A stretch of DNA of 64,000 bases from Sphingobium sp. HWE2-09 (GTDB lineage Bacteria > Pseudomonadota > Alphaproteobacteria > Sphingomonadales > Sphingomonadaceae): assembly GCF_035989265.1 (NCBI RefSeq), contig NZ_JAYKZX010000003.1:2294001-2358000 (forward strand). The letters are read 5' to 3'. The translations under genes and the position numbers were made by a program. This document shows, in pieces, positions 17,811 to 25,907 of this stretch. The notes under the pieces were generated by a model. That model searched no databases. It was not told the DNA's origin and was given only the letters and a program-made list of their open reading frames with translations. The stretch's first letter is position 1. The number at the start of each line of letters is the position of its first letter.

Positions 17811-17840
17811 AAAAGGGCGCGGGTGATCCCGCGCCCTTTT
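17811..17840. terminator. Bidirectional intrinsic terminator between pit and the 57-aa gene
   Basis: AAAAGGGCGCGGG (17811-17823) and CCCGCGCCCTTTT (17828-17840) form a perfect 13-bp stem with a 4-base loop, flanked by A's and T's on both sides. It lies between the convergent pit gene and the small minus-strand gene. Confidence 0.85.
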
Positions 17841-17862
17841 CTCGTTCAGTTCGAGCGGGCGA

Positions 17863-18036
17863 TTACGCCACGCGGCCAAGACGATGGTAGAGATTGGCAT
17901 ATTTGACGGATTCCGGCTGCTCCTGCACCTCGCGCAGATAATGGGCGATGGCGGTGCGGATCAGGCCGAAATCTTCCGGTGAGAAGACGGCGCGCGACCG
18001 CGCGGGCTGGGGATAGTCCATCGTGTCGGTGGTCAT
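17863..18036 (-). CDS. 57-aa conserved-looking small protein
   Basis: This short frame starts with ATG at 18036 and has a very good ribosome-binding site (AAAGGA, 7 bases upstream). It encodes MTTDTMDYPQPARSRAVFSP followed by EDFGLIRTAIAHYLREVQEQ, then PESVKYANLYHRLGRVA. The middle is a clear amphipathic helix. It is too short for automatic calling with a 60-residue cut-off, but codon use, the ribosome-binding site and the terminator immediately downstream all support it. No function is known to me. It is transcribed towards pit and away from the ScfR-like regulator. Confidence 0.7.
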   Translation of the reverse strand: MTTDTMDYPQPARSRAVFSPEDFGLIRTAIAHYLREVQEQPESVKYANLYHRLGRVA

Positions 18037-18140
18037 GTTGGCGTCCTTTGCGGCTAGGCCCGTCCGGGCTGATGAACACCGAGTTAGACAGTTGAATCGC
18101 GTTGCAGAAGGCCGATGAGTGGCCGTGAGTCATAATCGCA

Positions 18141-18177
18141 TTTGGTCATAATGTCATTCTATGACATTATGACCAAA
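18141..18177 (+). promoter_or_regulatory. 37-bp perfect palindrome touching the regulator's start codon (operator and leaderless promoter)
   Basis: TTTGGTCATAATGTCAT (18141-18157), TCT, then its exact complement (18161-18177) end at the A of the start codon at 18177. Within it, TTGGTC (18142-18147) and CATTAT (18165-18170) stand 17 bases apart and could be -35 and -10 boxes giving a start at or next to A18177. A third GTCATAAT half lies at 18129. Confidence 0.7.
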
Positions 18178-19586
18178 TGGTGGAACTGACCGATCGCAAA
18201 CTTTATCTTGGTCCCAAGCTGCGCGTCCTGCGGCGCGAACTGGGGTTGAACCAGACGCAGATGGCGGAGGAACTGGGCGTGTCGCCCAGCTACCTCAACC
18301 ATCTGGAGCGCAACCAGCGGCCATTGACCGCGCAGATGCTGCTGCGGCTGGCCAATACCTATGACATCGATATCCGCGATTTCACCGCGCAGGCGCAGGA
18401 GGGCGGCCCCGGGCAACTGAGCGAGATATTGTCCGATGCGCTGGTTCGCGACATCGGGATCGCCCGGGACGAGGTGCTGGAGGTCGCGGAAAATTATCCC
18501 GGCGTCAGCGAGGCGATCACGCGCTTCTACCGGGCGCTGAGCGACCTGCGGCAAATGCCGGGCGAGGCGATGGTCCGTGGCGATGGCGGGGCGGCGCCGC
18601 TGGTCGCGCCGATCGACTGGCTGCGCGAAACGATCGCGCGGGCGGGGAATTATTTCGCGGAGATCGATGCTGGCGCGGAGGCGCTGGCGGCGGAGCTGCC
18701 CGAAGATCCGGCGCTGTTGCAGGCGGCGTTGCGCGCACGGTTGAAGGACCGGCATGGCATGGCGTGCCAGGTTGTACGCGGCGATGTGCTGGACGGCACG
18801 CTGCGCCATTATGACATGCATCGGCGACGATTGCTGCTGAGCGAGCGACTGCCGCCGTCAGGCCGCCTGTTCGCCGTCGCCTATCATCTGTGCGCGCAGG
18901 AACTGGCCGATGCGATCGCGACGCAAATCGCCCGCGCCGGGCCGCGGGACGAGGATAGCCGCCGCATCGCCACGATCGCGCTGACAAACTATGCCGCCGC
19001 CGCGCTGATCATGCCCTATGACCGGTTCCGGCAGGCGGCGGAGCAGAGCCGCCACGACCTGCCGCTGTTGCGCGATCGGTTCGGCGTGTCGATCGAGCAA
19101 TTGGCGCATCGGCTGACCAGCCTCAACCGCACGGGCGCGCGCGGCATCCCCTTCTTCATGGCGAAGGTCGATCGCGCCGGGATCGTGTCCAAGCGGTTCG
19201 ATGGGGAGGCGTGGCCCTTTGCGCGTTACGGCGGCACCTGTCCGCGCTGGGACGCGCATGGCGTGCCGGACGGGGACCGGGTCGCGCCGCAGCTCATCGA
19301 GACGCTGGATGGCAAGCGGTTCGTGACGTTGGCGATTGGCCTGCCCCTGGGCGCGGCGCGCGGGCGGGCGGTGATTGCGCTGGGGTGCGAGGCGAAACAT
19401 GCCGCGCGGATCGTCCATGCCGACGGGATCGATGTGGACAAGGACGAAGCGACCGGGGTCGGGCCGACCTGCCATTTGTGCGACCGCCGGGGCTGCCCGG
19501 ACCGGGCGCTGCCCCCGGTTACCCGCGCGCTGGACCTGCACAGTTATGAGCGCACGGTTGCACCCTTCCCGTTCAGGCGGGTGTGA
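18177..19586 (+). CDS. ScfR-like helix-turn-helix regulator (short-chain acyl responsive type)
   Basis: The 469-residue protein opens with an XRE helix-turn-helix (LGPKLRVLRRELGLNQTQMA, then VSPSYLNHLERNQRPLT). A middle region resembles a degenerate IrrE/ImmA metalloprotease-like domain (FAVAYHLCAQELA lacks HExxH), followed by FGVSIEQLAHRLTSLNR. The C-terminal DUF2083-type part has a Cys cluster (TCHLCDRRGCPDRALPP). This matches regulators of glyoxylate, propionate and other short acyl-CoA pathways (RamB/ScfR type). The ATG at 18177 directly abuts a palindrome, with no Shine-Dalgarno, so a leaderless mRNA and autorepression are likely. No target operon is next to it. Confidence 0.8.
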   Translation: MVELTDRKLYLGPKLRVLRRELGLNQTQMAEELGVSPSYLNHLERNQRPLTAQMLLRLANTYDIDIRDFTAQAQEGGPGQLSEILSDALVRDIGIARDEVLEVAENYPGVSEAITRFYRALSDLRQMPGEAMVRGDGGAAPLVAPIDWLRETIARAGNYFAEIDAGAEALAAELPEDPALLQAALRARLKDRHGMACQVVRGDVLDGTLRHYDMHRRRLLLSERLPPSGRLFAVAYHLCAQELADAIATQIARAGPRDEDSRRIATIALTNYAAAALIMPYDRFRQAAEQSRHDLPLLRDRFGVSIEQLAHRLTSLNRTGARGIPFFMAKVDRAGIVSKRFDGEAWPFARYGGTCPRWDAHGVPDGDRVAPQLIETLDGKRFVTLAIGLPLGAARGRAVIALGCEAKHAARIVHADGIDVDKDEATGVGPTCHLCDRRGCPDRALPPVTRALDLHSYERTVAPFPFRRV

Positions 19587-20487
19587 TGGCGGTGGTCGGC
19601 GTGACGGGCCAGCCCTTCTTTAAATGCCGGGACAGGAAGTCGAGGCAGGAGCGGACCTTGGCCATTTCCCCCTGCCCCGGCACATAGAGCGCGACGATGG
19701 AGGAGGCGGGGATAGCGATGTCGGGCAGCACCTGCTGCAACCGGCCCGCGTCCAGATCGTCCGCCACTTCCCATAGCGATTTGATGACGATGCCCGCGCC
19801 ATCGAGCGCCCAGGCGCGCGCCATTTCGCCGTCATTGGTGCTGAGCGTCACGCGCGGCGCATTGGCCGCGCCGACGACGGAACGCCAGATATCCTGCTGC
19901 GCCTCGCCCACGACGATATTGTCATGCGCCGACAGGTCCGTAACGCGGACGGGCCGCCCGCGGCGGGCGAGATAATCGGGCGCGGCGCAGAAGAGCCGGG
20001 GATTGTCGGTCAGCCGCTTCATCGTCAGCGTGGAATCGGGCGGCGGGTCGAAACAGATGGCGATGTCATGGCCGGTTTCGACGATGTTGGTCGCCTGCTC
20101 GGCGGTTTCGAGATGGATCGCGACATCGGGATGCAGCGTCGCATAATGGCGGAACAGCGGGGCAAGCCGCATCCGCGCGGCGTTGATCGTGGTGACGACG
20201 CGCAGCAGGCCGGTCGCTTCGGTCGCACGGCGCATGACGTCGGTTTCGACATCGTCGATGGCGCTGAGCGCCCGCCCGGCCCGGTCGTAGAGCAGCGACC
20301 CTTCCTCCGTCAGCGACAGGTGGCGGCTGTTGCGGCGGATCAGCATGACGCCCAGTCGCGCTTCCAGTTGGGACAGGCGGCGACTGGTCGCGGCGAGCGA
20401 CAGGCCGAGCCGTCGCGCCGCTTCGGACAGCGTGCCCGATTCGGCGATCTTTACGAAGGATTCGATTTCGGCAAAGCGATCGGGCAT
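19573..20487 (-). CDS. LysR-family transcriptional regulator
   Basis: The 304-residue protein begins with a canonical LysR winged helix (FAEIESFVKIAESGTLSEAA, RRLGLSLAATSRRLSQLEAR, LGVMLIRRNSRHLSLTEEG). The effector domain carries LLRVVTTINAARMRLAPLFRHYATLHPDV. It belongs to the CrgA/DsdC-like group by its DALxFxCFDP-like DIAICFDPPPDSTLTMKRL. Its stop lies 14 bases inside the end of the convergent ScfR-like gene. It is divergent from the small membrane protein and bestrophin genes, a common arrangement for a regulator and its target, but this is inference. Confidence 0.88.
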   Translation of the reverse strand: MPDRFAEIESFVKIAESGTLSEAARRLGLSLAATSRRLSQLEARLGVMLIRRNSRHLSLTEEGSLLYDRAGRALSAIDDVETDVMRRATEATGLLRVVTTINAARMRLAPLFRHYATLHPDVAIHLETAEQATNIVETGHDIAICFDPPPDSTLTMKRLTDNPRLFCAAPDYLARRGRPVRVTDLSAHDNIVVGEAQQDIWRSVVGAANAPRVTLSTNDGEMARAWALDGAGIVIKSLWEVADDLDAGRLQQVLPDIAIPASSIVALYVPGQGEMAKVRSCLDFLSRHLKKGWPVTPTTAITPA

Positions 20488-20710
20488 CGAACCAAGCTAG
20501 GGACTGGATGCTGCAACGCAATAGAGCAGATGTTGCGCTACTATATGCTTTCATTGCTCCGTCTCTGGATAGGGCCAGATTTGTAACCTTTTCTTGCGCG
20601 ATTTCATGACACGCAACCATGGCTTGCGTCGGACGCAGGACGTTGACGGGGGCTTTTGCAGCGCATCATTTTACCGGCTTTCCTGTCTTTCACCACGGAG
20701 TTGCCGCCCC

Positions 20711-20938
20711 ATGTCGATGCTGAGCCTGCGCCTGCCCCGATCCGAACCGCCGATCGCGTGGAACGATATCGAGGCGCTGCCCATCTATGCCGCGATGCTG
20801 CTGGGGCTGATCTGCCTGGCCTTTGCCCTGACCGACACGACGCCGACCATCCATGCCGCGATGCTCAAAGCCGTGGGCATCATGGGCAGCCTGGCGCTAC
20901 GCCATGCCTGGCTGAAGCTGGACGACGAAGGCTTCTGA
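20711..20938 (+). CDS. Small membrane protein (75 aa)
   Basis: From the ATG at 20711, preceded by CGGAG, the product starts MSMLSLRLPRSEPPIAW and has two hydrophobic segments (ALPIYAAMLLGLICLAFAL and IHAAMLKAVGIMGSLALRHA). It probably spans the inner membrane twice. No family is recognised. It lies 47 bases upstream of a bestrophin gene on the same strand, separated by two near-identical copies of GGGGTTTTGAAAGA. The frame is open further upstream, but that extension is Cys/Ser-rich and does not look coding. Confidence 0.55.
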   Translation: MSMLSLRLPRSEPPIAWNDIEALPIYAAMLLGLICLAFALTDTTPTIHAAMLKAVGIMGSLALRHAWLKLDDEGF

Positions 20939-20985
20939 ACCACGGGGGTTTTGAAAGAACAGGGGTTTTTGAAAGACATTAGGCC

Positions 20986-21870
20986 ATGATCGTCGGACGG
21001 TCCCCCCGCATCCGCCAGAGTTTCCAGAAGGCATGGAGCGCATTGATCGCGCTGTTCTTCTGGGATTTGGCGGTTACCATTTTCTACTATATCTCGCCGT
21101 TCAAGGCGCCTGCCCTGCCGCTGACCATATTCGGCACCGCACTGGCACTGGTGCTGGGTTTCCGGGTCAACAGCGCCTATTCGCGCTGGTGGGAAGGCCG
21201 CATCCTGTGGGGCGCGATGGTCAATGTGTCGCGCAGCTTCGCGCGCACGGTGCTGGCCTATTGGCCCGACACGCCCGAAGCGCGCGCGGACGCGATGATG
21301 CTGGTGAAGCGGCATGTCGCCTATGTCCATGCGGTGCGATGCCAGTTGCGGCGGGAAGACCCCGCGCCCGACATGCGGCGGGTGCTGGACGCCGACGCGC
21401 TGCCCGAACTGGACCGGCGCAACCCGGCCAATGGCGTGCTGGACGACACCGATCGCCGGGTGATGGGCGCGGTGCGGCGCGGCTGGATCGACACCATCCA
21501 GCAAAGCCGGATCGAAGGGCTGCTGGTCGACATGTCCAATGCGCAGGGCGGGATGGAGCGGATCAAGAATACGCCGCTGCCCGCGCAATATCGCGCCTTT
21601 CCCAAATATTTCACGCGGCTGTTCTGCATCATGCTGCCGATCGGGCTGGTCGAGACGCTGGAAATGGCGACGCCGATCGGTTCGGCGGCGGCGGGCTTCA
21701 TGTTCCTGGCGGTGTTGCAGATCGGCGACGACCTGGTCGATCCGTTCGGCAATGATGTGCACGACCTGCCGCTGACCAGCATCACCACGACGATCGAGGC
21801 GGATATGAACCAGGCGATCGGCCTGCCCGCGCCGCCGCCGCTGGAGCCGGTGGACGGGGTGCTGTGGTGA
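20986..21870 (+). CDS. Bestrophin-family (YneE-like) membrane protein
   Basis: The 294-residue protein matches bacterial bestrophins: ALIALFFWDLAVTIFYYISP at the N-terminus, LGFRVNSAYSRWWEGRILWG, NTPLPAQYRAFPKYFTRLFC, and the hallmark DDLVDPFGNDVHDLPL near the end. Bacterial bestrophins form pentameric anion or cation channels of the inner membrane. A paralogue of identical length lies at 39650-40534 with closely similar motifs. It follows a small two-helix membrane protein and may be controlled by the divergent LysR gene. Confidence 0.9.
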   Translation: MIVGRSPRIRQSFQKAWSALIALFFWDLAVTIFYYISPFKAPALPLTIFGTALALVLGFRVNSAYSRWWEGRILWGAMVNVSRSFARTVLAYWPDTPEARADAMMLVKRHVAYVHAVRCQLRREDPAPDMRRVLDADALPELDRRNPANGVLDDTDRRVMGAVRRGWIDTIQQSRIEGLLVDMSNAQGGMERIKNTPLPAQYRAFPKYFTRLFCIMLPIGLVETLEMATPIGSAAAGFMFLAVLQIGDDLVDPFGNDVHDLPLTSITTTIEADMNQAIGLPAPPPLEPVDGVLW

Positions 21871-22306
21871 GGCGTTGAAGGACGACATCGAACCGCACCG
21901 GCGGCGGTTGGCGAAGTTCACACCATAAAGCCCCTTTTGCGTCCCCGAAGCGCTTGCGACGCACCTGCAACGCGTCTGCGAAGCGTCACCGGTGCGAAGC
22001 ACGCGCGCGGGCGCTAAGGGAAAGGCAGCATCGACCATCGGACAGAGTGGATCAGAAAAAGGCGGGGTAGGAAAGCCGCAAGGCCGAGAAGCGCAACGGG
22101 CGCTGCGGTGGCGCTTGGGGGTGTGGAGAAGAAGCGGGATGCCGGGTCAGGCCCGGCATGACGAGAGTGGCGATGAGATGGTTTATGTCGTCATGGAAGC
22201 AAGGATGACGGTGAGCCCCTGATTGTCGGTCACCGCATCAGAAGATGACTCGGATGGGTGGATAGCAGACAGTCAGGTTTTTAGATAAATTCACCGATCG
22301 CAGACG
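21871..22306. other. Gene-free stretch with a GC-rich palindrome
   Basis: I see no convincing gene here. It holds GCCGGGTCAGGCCCGGC (about 22140-22158), another common intergenic palindrome, and mixed GC-rich sequence. The right part passes into the AT-richer accessory patch. Confidence 0.6.
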
Positions 22307-22702
22307 TTACCTGCTTACCCGGAGGGGATGCTTCGGATTGCGCCGGATGAAATCCTCAACATCGCGTAGTCGTTCTGGCATAGGCTCAATATCTCGCCAT
22401 CGAGTATGATTGATGAAGCGAAATCCCGCATTCCATAGCGCTCGAACCTTGGCCCATTGATCAACGTCTGATTTTCGAGGCACCTTAAATGCACGCCCCA
22501 TCCAATGGAGATCAGCTTTACATTCGGGGCATATGGCGCTTGCTTCCTCAGCCAGCTTCCACGACTTCCGGCATTCGAAGCAAGCATGTGGCCAGAGGCA
22601 TTCTGGGCCACGATGCCGAGGCGGCACGTATGGCTCCTGAACGACTCGGTTTCCAGATGCTCGCCGTAACTCCATGCGCTCGGATTTAGAAAGATCGGCC
22701 AT
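22307..22702 (-). CDS. Zinc-ribbon hypothetical protein
   Basis: From the ATG at 22702 the product is about 131 residues (MADLSKSERMELRRASGNRV...). It has two CxxC pairs, in HACFECRKSW and ICPECKADLHWMGR, which would bind one zinc. The C-terminal half (WAKVRALWNAGFRFINHTRW, RDVEDFIRRNPKHP) looks like a compact helical domain that I have seen only in uncharacterised proteins. Base composition is richer in A and T than in the surrounding genome, suggesting acquisition. Function is unknown; nucleic-acid binding is a guess from the zinc ribbon. Confidence 0.6.
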   Translation of the reverse strand: MADLSKSERMELRRASGNRVVQEPYVPPRHRGPECLWPHACFECRKSWKLAEEASAICPECKADLHWMGRAFKVPRKSDVDQWAKVRALWNAGFRFINHTRWRDIEPMPERLRDVEDFIRRNPKHPLRVSR

Positions 22703-22779
22703 TCTCTGAATTTGGACTATGCACGGAACGTCGGCAATCAAGAATTACGGCGCACGGGACAAGTGGCAAATTCTGGTCG

Positions 22780-23115
22780 TTATGCGATGTCGCGAGCTAC
22801 ACGCTGCCGTCTCCATTCCAGCGTGGCGACCAGCGTAATCACCAATAGGCAGAAGACCCGCCAATTGCTGGATAGGTCAATGAACAGCAAAAAAGATGGC
22901 GCAAGCGTCGCGATGAATAAGTCGCTGTGGATGCACACTGACCGTCTGACTTGTAGCGTAAGATAAATCGCCGCACCTAGGCCAACACAGGTAAGAGCGC
23001 CGTAGGAAATTGTGTAGGCGGTAGCTGACAGATCAAGATAGAGGACTACAACGCATATTGTGCTGAGCAACGCAAACGTAAGCCATATGTGATGCAGAGG
23101 TGTTTTGCCGATCAT
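22780..23115 (-). CDS. Small membrane protein of unknown function
   Basis: The 111-residue product has four hydrophobic stretches: IWLTFALLSTICVVVLYLDL, YTISYGALTCVGLGAAIYLT, LFIATLAPSFLLFIDL and VFCLLVITLVATLEW. It is probably an inner-membrane protein with four helices. No family is recognised. It shares the lower GC content of the neighbouring zinc-ribbon gene, 78 bases downstream on the same strand, and the two may have arrived together. Confidence 0.5.
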   Translation of the reverse strand: MIGKTPLHHIWLTFALLSTICVVVLYLDLSATAYTISYGALTCVGLGAAIYLTLQVRRSVCIHSDLFIATLAPSFLLFIDLSSNWRVFCLLVITLVATLEWRRQRVARDIA

Positions 23116-23424
23116 CGGGAAACTCTAGCAGCGGATAAAATGTCCGCAATCGGGTAAGGTCAAGCCCGTCGTAAATGACCAAAAATGGTCGATGACCGAC
23201 CGACCGCTTCCTCTGACGGAAACCACATGATTGCGCCCACGTTTCCTGGCCCTAACTACCGTTCCGTCCGCCCCCAAAAACCCCACACGAAAAACATCGT
23301 CATATTGGACGAATGCGCGACAACCCAAATTGTAGGGTTTTCCGGTACATCGCGATGACCGCCTTTCGGGCCACTATCGTTATGCGCCGCCTATAATTTC
23401 ACCGCGTTTCCGCCGCACCATAAG
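23116..23424. other. Gene-free stretch upstream of the cold-shock gene terminator
   Basis: A 67-residue minus-strand frame (23125-23328) exists but has no family-like features or good start. I see no RNA gene. A TATAAT (about 23390) on the plus strand has no gene downstream. Confidence 0.5.
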
Positions 23425-23453
23425 AAAAAGGGCCGCTCTTTCGAGCAGCCCCT
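23425..23453 (-). terminator. Intrinsic terminator of the double cold-shock gene
   Basis: In the minus-strand transcript a GGGGCTGCTC-loop-GAGCGGCCC stem with one mismatch is followed by TTTTTC. It lies about 42 bases after the cold-shock gene stop. Confidence 0.7.
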
Positions 23454-23494
23454 TCCCTATCCTCTCCCTTGTAACAGGGATGATCCGTCCGGCC

Positions 23495-24340
23495 TTATTC
23501 GGCCTTCGACTGGAGGTTCACCGCGGCGTATTTGCCGCGACGGTCGACTTCCAGTTCAAAGTCGAGGCGGTCGCCTTCGTTGAGGGCGGCCATGCCGGCG
23601 CGTTCGACGGCGCTGATGTGGACGAAGGCGTCGGGCTGGCCATCGTCGCGCTGAATGAAGCCGAAGCCCTTCATCGCGTTGAAGAACTTCACCGTGCCGC
23701 TGGAGCGTTCACCGGTCAGCTGACGCTGCGGGCCGCCACGGTCGCCGCCTGCGGGGGCGCCAAAGCCACCGGCGCGCGGTTCGCGGGCTTCACGCGGCGG
23801 GCCGCGATCGGTCACGGGGAGCGGTTCGCCGTCGATGACCAGATCGGTCGCCGACACCTTGCCGCCACGATCGACCAGGGTGAAGCCGAGCGGCTGACCT
23901 TCGGCCAGACCGGTGAGGCCGGCCTGTTCCACGGCGCTGATGTGCACGAACACGTCTTCGCCGCCATCGTCACGAACGATGAAGCCGAAGCCCTTTTGCC
24001 CGTTGAAGAATTTTACGACGCCCTTGCCTTCGCCGACGACCTGGGCAGGCATGCCGCGACCACCGCCGCCACCGCCGCCGAAACCACCGCCGCCGCCACC
24101 GAAGCCGCCGCTGCGACCGCCGCCGAAGCCGCCGCCACCGCCGCGATCACCGCCTCCGAAACCTCCACGATCGCCGCCGAAGCCGCCACCGCCGCCGCCG
24201 AAGCCGCCGCGATCACCGCCAAAGCCGCCACCACCGCCGCCGAAGCCGCCACGGTTGCCAGAATCGTAGAAATTGTCGTCGCCGAAACCGTCGCGCTTAT
24301 CCTTGCCGCGCCCGCCGCGGCGACCTCTATCAAAACTCAT
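23495..24340 (-). CDS. Double cold-shock domain protein with long glycine-rich N-terminus
   Basis: The 281-residue product has three parts. Residues about 1-105 are an extreme Gly-rich stretch with GGFGGG and DRGGFGG repeats, preceded by MSFDRGRRGGRGKDKRDGFG. Two cold-shock domains follow, each with RNA-binding motifs (GVVKFFNGQKGFGFIVRDDG with DVFVHISAVE, and GTVKFFNAMKGFGFIQRDDG with AFVHISAVE). Cold-shock domains bind single-stranded RNA or DNA and unfold mRNA. Tandem domains are usual in alphaproteobacteria, but the RGG/FGG-rich tail resembles those of RNA-binding proteins that condense. The plus strand holds long triplet-biased frames here that are artefacts of the repeats. Confidence 0.88.
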   Translation of the reverse strand: MSFDRGRRGGRGKDKRDGFGDDNFYDSGNRGGFGGGGGGFGGDRGGFGGGGGGFGGDRGGFGGGDRGGGGGFGGGRSGGFGGGGGGFGGGGGGGRGMPAQVVGEGKGVVKFFNGQKGFGFIVRDDGGEDVFVHISAVEQAGLTGLAEGQPLGFTLVDRGGKVSATDLVIDGEPLPVTDRGPPREAREPRAGGFGAPAGGDRGGPQRQLTGERSSGTVKFFNAMKGFGFIQRDDGQPDAFVHISAVERAGMAALNEGDRLDFELEVDRRGKYAAVNLQSKAE

Positions 24341-24622
24341 GCCCTGTTAGTCACTTTCGCTTCGCCCCAAGACCAAATCGGACAAACACATGTCGGGCGA
24401 ATGACATGCAGAATCCACCGCAGACGCGGATTTGGGAATCACTATATCAACTTTTCAGCGGCGCGCGAATGATTTTCACTCCTACGGTCCTGTTCCGTTC
24501 CAATTGGGCGAAATTGCTGGAACTGACCGCCGTTCGCCGCGCAAATACCGCGTTTCGTCGTGCAGCCCCACCTCGCAAAAGCGTTGATTGCGGTCGGCCC
24601 GGTTTCGCCATAGAGGGGGAAC

Positions 24623-25240
24623 ATGACCGTCCATTTCCATGAAGAAGATCTGCCCGCAGGCGTGCTTGCCCCCGGCGCAATCGCCATCGACACCGAAACC
24701 ATGGGGCTGATCACCCCGCGCGACCGCCTGTGCGTGGTCCAGATCAGCGATGGCAAGGGCGACGAGCATCTCGTCCGCTTCAACCCGGACAGCGATTATG
24801 CCGCGCCGAACCTGAAGGCCGTGCTGGCCGATCCCGAGCGGCTGAAACTCTATCATTTCGGGCGGTTCGACCTGGCGGCGATCAAACATTATCTGGGCGT
24901 GGTGGCCGCGCCCGTCTATTGCACCAAGATCGCGTCGCGCCTGATCCGCACCTATACCGACCGGCATGGGTTGAAGGAACTGGTGCGCGAACTGCTGGGC
25001 CAGGACATCAGCAAGCAGCAGCAGTCGAGCGACTGGGGCGGCCCGGTCCTGTCGGACGCGCAGAAGGATTATGCCGCGTCGGACGTGCGCTACCTTCATG
25101 CGCTCAAAGCCGAGCTGGACAAGCGCCTGATCCGCGAAGGGCGGATGGAACTGGCCCAGGCCTGTTTCGATTTCCTGCCGCATCGCGCGCAGCTCGACTT
25201 GGCCGGGTGGCCGGAGATCGATATTTTCGCGCATATGTGA
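24623..25240 (+). CDS. rnd: Ribonuclease D (exonuclease domain only)
   Basis: The 205-residue protein carries a single DEDDy 3'-5' exonuclease domain. Exo I is IAIDTETMGL (Asp and Glu), Exo II is HFGRFDLAAIKHYL, and Exo III is DYAASDVRYLHAL (Tyr and Asp). It lacks the C-terminal HRDC domains of the longer RNase D of E. coli, as is common in this group. It trims the 3' ends of tRNA and other RNAs. The lptC gene starts 19 bases downstream, so rnd-lptC-lptA probably form one operon. Confidence 0.88.
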   Translation: MTVHFHEEDLPAGVLAPGAIAIDTETMGLITPRDRLCVVQISDGKGDEHLVRFNPDSDYAAPNLKAVLADPERLKLYHFGRFDLAAIKHYLGVVAAPVYCTKIASRLIRTYTDRHGLKELVRELLGQDISKQQQSSDWGGPVLSDAQKDYAASDVRYLHALKAELDKRLIREGRMELAQACFDFLPHRAQLDLAGWPEIDIFAHM

Positions 25241-25259
25241 AGGGGTTACAGGTTCCACC

Positions 25260-25907
25260 ATGTCCGTCCAGGCCGATCAGCAACGCGATGTGCGCCGTCA
25301 TTGGGCGCGGCCGGGTGGCAACCATGACCGGCTGGTGTCGTTGCTCAAAAACTGGCTGCCGGTCGCGGTCGGCGTGCTGGCGGCATTGCTGGCGACCGCG
25401 CCCTTTACCGGCGGCGACAAGGTCAGCTTCGTGCTCGACAAGAACAAGGTCGAGGTGGCGAAGGACCGGATGCGCCTGACCGAGGCGCTGTATCGCGGCG
25501 AGGACAGCAAGGGCCAGCCCTTCTCCTTGCGCGCTGGCTCTGCGGTGCAGAAAAGCTCGCGCGAGCCGATCGTGGATTTGAACAGCATGTCCGCGCGCAT
25601 CCTGCTGACGGATGGCCCCGCCGTGCTGACGGCGCAAAAGGGGCGGTATGACATGGATACCGAGCGGGTCGGGATCGAAGGACCGGTGCAGTTCGAGGCG
25701 GCGGGCGGATATCGGCTGACCACGCGCGACGTCGGCATCGACCTCAAGACCCGGCGGATGAAGAGCGCGGGGCGGGTCGACGGGCGCATTCCGATCGGCA
25801 CGTTCAGCGGCGACCATCTGGAAGCGGACATGGGCGCGCGCACGGTGACATTGAATGGCCGCGCGAACTTGCGCATCGAGCAAAATGGCCTCAAAGGGCG
25901 AAACTGA
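25260..25907 (+). CDS. lptC: LPS export protein LptC
   Basis: The 215-residue product has a basic N-terminus and a single membrane helix (NWLPVAVGVLAALLATAPFT, about residues 37-56), then a periplasmic beta-jellyroll as in LptC (DRMRLTEALYRGEDSKGQPF and following). LptC takes lipopolysaccharide from the LptBFG complex and passes it to LptA in the periplasm. The stop overlaps the lptA start by one base (TGATG), showing tight coupling. Sequence conservation is low in this family; the assignment rests on topology, length and the lptA neighbour. Confidence 0.82.
   Translation: MSVQADQQRDVRRHWARPGGNHDRLVSLLKNWLPVAVGVLAALLATAPFTGGDKVSFVLDKNKVEVAKDRMRLTEALYRGEDSKGQPFSLRAGSAVQKSSREPIVDLNSMSARILLTDGPAVLTAQKGRYDMDTERVGIEGPVQFEAAGGYRLTTRDVGIDLKTRRMKSAGRVDGRIPIGTFSGDHLEADMGARTVTLNGRANLRIEQNGLKGRN

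Noticed and set aside
23913-24269. Long plus-strand frames rich in Pro or Ala over the cold-shock gene
   Set aside because: They are mirror images of the glycine-rich repeat on the other strand; the minus strand has two real cold-shock domains.
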